Assembly (NCBI RefSeq): GCF_000143415.4
Contig: NW_003314291.1
Span: 1,544,249-1,608,248, forward strand
DNA from: Selaginella moellendorffii
Lineage: Eukaryota > Streptophyta > Lycopodiopsida > Selaginellales > Selaginellaceae
Length of the DNA: 64,000 bases
Reading direction: 5' to 3'
Position numbers and translations under genes: made by a program. Shown here one piece after another: positions 58,965 to 64,000 of the stretch. Within the stretch, counting starts at the first letter, position 1; every line of letters begins with the position of its first letter. A model generated the notes under the pieces. It saw nothing but the letters and a program-made list of their open reading frames with translations, ran no database searches and was not told the DNA's origin.

Positions 58965-61100
58965 ATGGCGCCCGATTGGGCATGGTCCCATGTTACCAAG
59001 CTCACTCCTTATGCTTTCGGCAAAGGAGCTGGGCGTTGGAAATGTAATTATTGTGGTAAAATGTATGGCAGTCCGCCGAAATGAATCAAGGCATCTTGCT
59101 AAAGTTTCTGGGCATGATATTGAAGCATGTAGTGCTTCAAACGTTCCTCTTCATGTTCAGAATCAAGCTCGCCAAATGTTTGTGGAGCAAATAGCAAATG
59201 CCCCTTTGTCTTTACCTTCTACAGCAAATCTACAGAATAGGCATTTTGATGGGGCATCTGCTTCTAGAGCTGGTACACAAAGTGCTAGTCAATCTCAGCC
59301 TATGAGTGCTTCTATAGGCCATGAGGGATCATCTGTTGGTCGAAAGTGAATGCGAGATGGTAATATTGAGGAAATGCTTGATGATGCAAGAAACATAAAC
59401 TTAGATGATGCGATATCAAAGTTCATTTTCTTGAATGCTATACCATTTAATGTTGTGAAAAGCCTATATTTTCATGTGATGATCGCAGCCGCTTGTAGTG
59501 CTGGACCTAGTGCTACATTGAGGATTCTTGGTTACAAGAAGTTTCGTACTACTCAACTCACTCGTCACTATACTCTAATCAAGGAGAAGTTAGCCCCTTT
59601 TCGTGATGGATGGGCTCGGTTTGGATGTACAATAGTGACTGATGGATGGTCTGATATAAAGAGCAGATCATTCATAAATTTCATGGTTACCTCTATCCAT
59701 GGCTTAGTATTTTGGCAGGGTGTTGACACCAAAGGAGAAGAGAAGACTGGTCTTTGGCTTTGGGAGCAACTTAGACCCATCATTTTGGATGTTGGTGTTG
59801 AAAATGTTGTTCAAGTCATCACTGATAATGCTTCGAATTGTGTATTGATGGGGGAACATATGAGAGAAAAATTCCCCTTTATCTTGTACAATCGATGCGT
59901 GTGCCATGTTTTGGACTTGTTATTGGAGGATATTGGGAAGTTTGATTGGGTGTCTAAGATCGTAAATGACTGTGAGAAGATTGTGAAGTTCATAACTAAG
60001 AAGCCGATATTACTTGCTTTATCTCGAAAGTTCTGCTCTAGAGAACTCATGAAGCCTGCGAAGACTCGATTCGCTTACATCTTTCTTATGGTCAGCCAGC
60101 TCCAGCATGAAGATGTTTTCCCATGCCTTCGACGATTCATAGTGAGTGCAGAATTTGAATCGTCGAAGCAGTATAACACAAAGGATGCCAAAGATGTTCG
60201 TACAACAATTTTCAAGATGAATTTTGGAAGAACGCTTCTACTTTATTGGTTATGGTAGCTCCTATTTTAAAGGTGTTACGTCTTGCCGATCGTGAGGGAG
60301 CAACAACAGGATTAATTTATGAAGCAATGTATCGTATGATTGAAGGATTGGAGCTTGCAGCTCAAGATGGCAAGCTTGATACGGATAAAATTGATGCAAT
60401 TAAGTGTGTCTTGGTTGAAGACCAACATAGATGGAGAGCTCGATGGTTTATGATACATAGCTCTATGCACAGTGTTGCACATGCTTTGAATCCTTCATAC
60501 CTTGAGCAAGACTTGGATGCTGAGGTAAGAAGTGATTGGATGGATTATTTATCACTCTATTGCTGTGGGGACACTCAGCTGGAAGAGAAGTTGGATGAGC
60601 AATTCAATATGTTTCGATGAGGAATTGGAAGAGCTATCAATCGGGATTTGCCGAAGAGCAAAGTAAAAAGGAAATTCCCAGTGTCTTGGTGGGAATCTTA
60701 TGGATATGAGATGCCTGAGCTCAGGAAGTTAGCACTTCGTGTGTTAAGCCAAGGAGTGTGCTCTTCTCTATGTGAGCGAAATTAGAGTAGTTGGAACTTG
60801 ATCCAAACCAAACGACACAATCACTTGCTTCCGGAGAACTTGAAGAAGTTGGTTTATGTACACAGTAACACCAGAGTGGTGGATCATATTGAAAGTGAAG
60901 GAATGAAGTTTCTAGAGATTGATCTCGACACAATTGCAATCGAACCACAATGGATGAGGATTGTAGAGATGCAAGCTAAGCTTGAATCTCTTGGTATAGA
61001 AGATTTAGCCGAAGAAGATCTTCCAAATAAAGATGTGATTGTTGAAGAAGATGCCGGAGATGTCAAGGAACTTGCCGAAGATGTTGAAGAAGATGAGTAG
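58965..61100 (+). pseudogene. hAT transposase pseudogene (BED finger, DUF659, dimerisation domain)
   Basis: A BED-type zinc finger begins at the ATG at 58965 (WKCNYCGKMYG) and continues after a frameshift near 59085 as RHLAKVSGHDIEAC. The catalytic region has TDGWSDIKSRSF (about 59640) and VITDNASNCV (about 59815), typical of DUF659-class hAT transposases. The C-terminal dimerisation domain reads PVSWWESYG, LRKLALRVLSQ, CSSLCER (60680-60780). Disabling changes include a TGA at 59347, a frame break near 60245, a TGA at 60618 and a TAG at a conserved Trp near 60783. The acidic tail ends at 61100. Confidence 0.92.
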
Positions 61101-61105
61101 TAGTT

Positions 61106-61135
61106 GGTTTGGTTTGGTTTGGTTTGGTTTGGTTT
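61106..61135 (+). repeat. (GGTTT)6 microsatellite
   Basis: Six perfect 5-bp units just after the transposase stop. Confidence 0.95.
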
Positions 61136-61481
61136 AATGCTTTGGTTTTCCTACTTTTATTAATGTGGTTTTACTAAAAATGTTTTTTTTTTATCAAAAA
61201 AATTTTGTGAACCGTTCGGCCGTTCGGCATTTTCACAGCTGGTCAATAACCACGGTTGGGTGGTCGGCCGGTCGGCGTTCGGAACGGTCAGGATTAACCA
61301 TGGGTATGGGACTAGCACCTTCAAGCACATGTTCACAGTCTCTACTTAGTTTGGCACAAGCAGGTAAGTGCATTCTTCTCGTAGTGTAGTTTTAGATTTA
61401 GGGACTAGTTTAGATTTGAAACTCCTAGGAAGATCTTGTGTGGATGTTTCCCTCCTAGTTTAGAGATTCCAGGAGTTTTCA

Positions 61482-61861
61482 TTGGTGACCACAGTGGGAT
61501 AAGGTGACGTGAAGAGTTCGTGGGATAGAGCAGACCAAGACGCTCATTTCCCCCAAAACTGCAAGGAAAACGGACCAAAGACACACAAGAAAATGGCATA
61601 GGAAGAAAAAGACCCAAAAATCAAGAAAAACAAGACCGTAAAACAAAAACGGTGGAAGGGCATGAAGGCATGAAGAAAAAAAAAATGGAGTGTAAGACCA
61701 AAAGATGAAGAACACTTGAAGATTGAAGCCACCCAAGTCGTGGAAGACTTGGAGCGTACACGTAACTGTTTTGGCGAGAGGTTGAAGAAAGCAAATATTC
61801 CAAGAATCTGCGATAAGGAAACGACCAAGGGAAAATTCTAGCGGCTGGAGATGGAGGAAAA
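61482..61861 (+). other. Element D leader with probable primer site
   Basis: TTGGTGACCACAGTGG adjoins the LTR end. No coding frame before 61862. Confidence 0.5.
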
Positions 61862-63180
61862 ATGAAAAAGCATGACTACCCATTTGGAGACACAAGCTGT
61901 ACAAGATATGAGGATTGCCTTTTGTGTGGTTTCAAAAATTGTGCAAAACCATACAAGCAATGTTATCCAAAATGGCAATGCGACACTTGCAAGCAAGCAA
62001 AAGCAAGACTCCGAATCAGGGATGAAAATGCCACAGTGGAGGAGAGAAGAAAACAAGAAGAAATAACCCAAGAAAACGACACCAAAAAGAGAGATGATAG
62101 TTTAGAACAAGCAGCGAAACAAAGCTTTAGCTGCTTACGAAAACTTCAAGAAACAATTTTGCGACTCTTCTACAAATTGTCTAGCAAATAGGAAGAATGC
62201 AAAAATGTGAAAGAAAAATATGTTTACTTCGATTTCTTTGCAACTCGAAGAACTCTGACTTGGGTGTATCGCGGACACCTCTTTCAACAAACAATTGTCG
62301 AATTCCTAAGCATACACAAACATGAAACTTTTCAACCATTAACGCTTGCTTTCAACATTGATTTGACAAGAGTCATAGCAGCAACAGAGTGTGGAACCTT
62401 TGAACCACAGGTTTGTTGGTTTGTGGACACTCTTAGATTTAGAGATTTCGAAGAGAATGCGGAATTACTTTACCGACTTCTTCAAAGTCCTCTTCATGTA
62501 ACACTACCAACAAGCACTCTTATTGAACTATATACTATAGCATATTGGCACTGTTTAGGATGGATGAGAATAGCTGGAGAATTAAGAAATCAAGGACAAA
62601 GCCATCAACAAATTCAAATTCGGAATTCGAGTTTAAGAAATCGACGGGAACCTGAACTTGAGTCAAGTTCAAGGGAACGACTTGTAAACTCAAGGATAAC
62701 AAGTTGAAGGAGGAGAAATTTAAGACAAAATCACAATGGGCCAAAATTAAATATAGTAACAAACTTCAACTTTGACACTGAGGTCCAACGTCGAAACCCC
62801 AGCCTAGAGCTACATATCACTCGCAACCAACAAAGAAGAGTGCGTCCAAGCAGTCTCTATATTTTAAGAAGTATTTTAGGAGATCCTGCATCAAGATTTC
62901 AAACTTATAATGCAAGAGTATTAATTGAGACTATCCCTTGGGAAGTTCGTGAAGCGATCGACTCTGATCGTGAAAGAGAACATGCTATATGACAGAGGGA
63001 AGTAGAACACCACCGGCAAGAACAGCATCAGGGAAATGCACCATCACGAAATCGACCATAGAGAAAAGCGCGCTGGATTAATTCGCGCACACATAGGCTG
63101 AAAGCAACAAGAATCTGTTGGAAACTATACTGTGACGTGTGGACGTCATTAGAGACTAGAAACATACGAGAATTAGGACA
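61862..63180 (+). pseudogene. Element D gag-like frame with Cys-rich N-terminus
   Basis: A single frame broken by stops at 62189, 62705, about 62990 and 63060 encodes a seven-Cys module (C-x5-C-x2-C-x4-C-x6-C-x5-C-x2-C, about 61910-61995), a charged helix-like stretch, a folded-looking region (TLTWVYRGHLFQQTIVEF, VCWFVDTLRFRDFEEN) and an Arg/Gln-rich tail (LYILRSILGDPASRFQ). Position after LTR and primer site suggests gag. I do not recognise the family. Confidence 0.5.
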
Positions 63181-64000
63181 TTAAAAATACAACCATTGCT
63201 GTAATTAGCATTTTCAAATATTACCAACGACTGAGAAACACAAAAGCTCATAGTGAGAGCTCGCATTCCAAAACAACCAACACATTGTAAGAGATTAAAA
63301 CAATTGTTCAAGATTGGACTACTAGAAAGAATTGCAATCTTTTGCATATCTTGCACCCGAAGTTGGTGAGCAGTATCCAAATTTACTAGCGAACAGCTAT
63401 TTCGATCAATTTATGACACAACCAACCTCCTTCCACAAACAAAATCGTACTTATTTACACCACCAGATTTTTCAAATACAAGACCTTTCCTAAGCTAGAC
63501 TCAGGAAAGTGACCTTGAGAAGAAAATCGGGAAGAATCGAGAAAGAAAAACTCGATTGAAGATTCAAGACACAAGAGCTTGACTTCGCAACAAAACCAAA
63601 CTTGCAGAAAACTCAAGATGTAAGAGCTTGACTTTGCAATCTATGAAGAACAACATTTGACTCCAGACAACTTAGGCAAAACATTACCTCAACATTCAAG
63701 TTGAGAAGACTCAACAAACTGAATGTACAAACATAAACCAGACCCAATCAAGATCCGAGAAAGAGATCTTCGACAAAAGAATCGAGAAGTGAAAAAGGAA
63801 GAGATAGAAAAAGAGAAACTAGAACAACAACAGCAACAAATTTTAGAAACGATATTAGAGAAGTATGACAAGGAGGATAAAGAAATTCAAGTTGCCGAGT
63901 CGAGCAACTGAGCCAAAGATAACAAAGAACTAAATAGTGAAGACGCCCCAAAGTTTGAGGCATTTGAAGAAGCCGAATACATAGTACCAAAGTTTTACTC
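63181..64000 (+). other. Element D interior continued; charged coiled-coil frame at window end
   Basis: 63181-63722 has no clear frame. 63723-63911 encodes a Lys/Glu/Gln-rich segment (RERDLRQKNREVKKEEIEKE) likely to form a coiled coil. After a stop the same frame runs on (EDAPKFEAFEEAEYIVPKF) past the window edge. Confidence 0.4.

Larger units (their letters stand above)
58487..61300 (+). mobile_element. Decayed hAT transposon
   Basis: Imperfect terminal inverted repeats (left GGTTGGTCCCGAACG, right complement GGTTAATCCTGACCG) and an 8-bp candidate duplication TGGGCATG/TGGGTATG (58479-58486 and 61301-61308). Subterminal regions are rich in CGGCC/GTTCGG motifs. It encodes a broken transposase. 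Confidence 0.8.
57983..61481 (+). repeat. Element D LTR, split by a hAT transposon
   Basis: Begins TGTTGCAAATATGAC after a purine tract and ends TTTTCA before TTGGTGACCACAGTGG, a probable primer site. About 677 bp of LTR remain after removing the 2814-bp insertion and one 8-bp duplication. Confidence 0.65.

Overview
The window looks like nuclear DNA of a land plant, most likely a lycophyte such as Selaginella. This rests on host genes with very short introns (about 48-95 bp), PPR and glycosyltransferase relics of the kind common in that lineage, chromodomain Ty3/gypsy elements that prime on initiator-Met tRNA, and CCCTAAA telomere-type repeats. The organism is inferred; no marker gene names it.

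Regions, left to right. 1-4743 is the 3' part of a decayed chromovirus (here Gypsy-A copy 1) with its 3' LTR. 4744-10244 is AT-rich sequence with broken PPR and retropepsin fragments in duplicated units. 10250-15385 is a young, compact chromovirus (Gypsy-B, minus strand) with 112-bp LTRs, an ATTAA target duplication and one gag-pol gene that is interrupted only by a 100-N gap. 15587-19150 holds a glycosyltransferase pseudogene joined to PPR fragments, then a minus-strand PPR pseudogene.

20835-32568 is the host gene island, all on the minus strand apart from one unrecognised fragment: a purple acid phosphatase pseudogene, an apparently intact 16-exon THUMP/methyltransferase gene (THUMPD3-like), a five-exon TIR1/COI1-type F-box/LRR gene with an unusual DLN-rich tail, and a multi-exon kelch-repeat gene. 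The F-box stop and the THUMPD3-like start are only 99 bp apart.

From 33131 to the end the window is nested retroelement sequence. Degenerate Gypsy-B pieces alternate in orientation and are interrupted by Gypsy-C (33451-37356), by Gypsy-A copy 2 (39452-46349, TSD TTAGC) and by a large non-autonomous element, LARD-B (48961-57825, minus strand). A solo LARD-B LTR (44278-45939, TSD TACCC) sits inside the Gypsy-A 3' LTR. LARD-B has no protein genes, but it shares its polypurine tract, 3' noncoding region and 12-bp U3 repeat style with Gypsy-A, so it is probably mobilised by that family. After it come an LTR of a fourth family (element D) split by a decayed hAT transposon, and the start of the element D interior with an unfamiliar Cys-rich gag-like frame.

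The observations most worth checking are the F-box receptor-like protein with EAR-like DLN motifs, intron-like insertions shared by two Gypsy-A pol copies, a two-exon gene fragment inside a Gypsy-C reverse transcriptase, and the LARD-B/Gypsy-A pairing. I saw no CRISPR array, rRNA or convincing tRNA gene.
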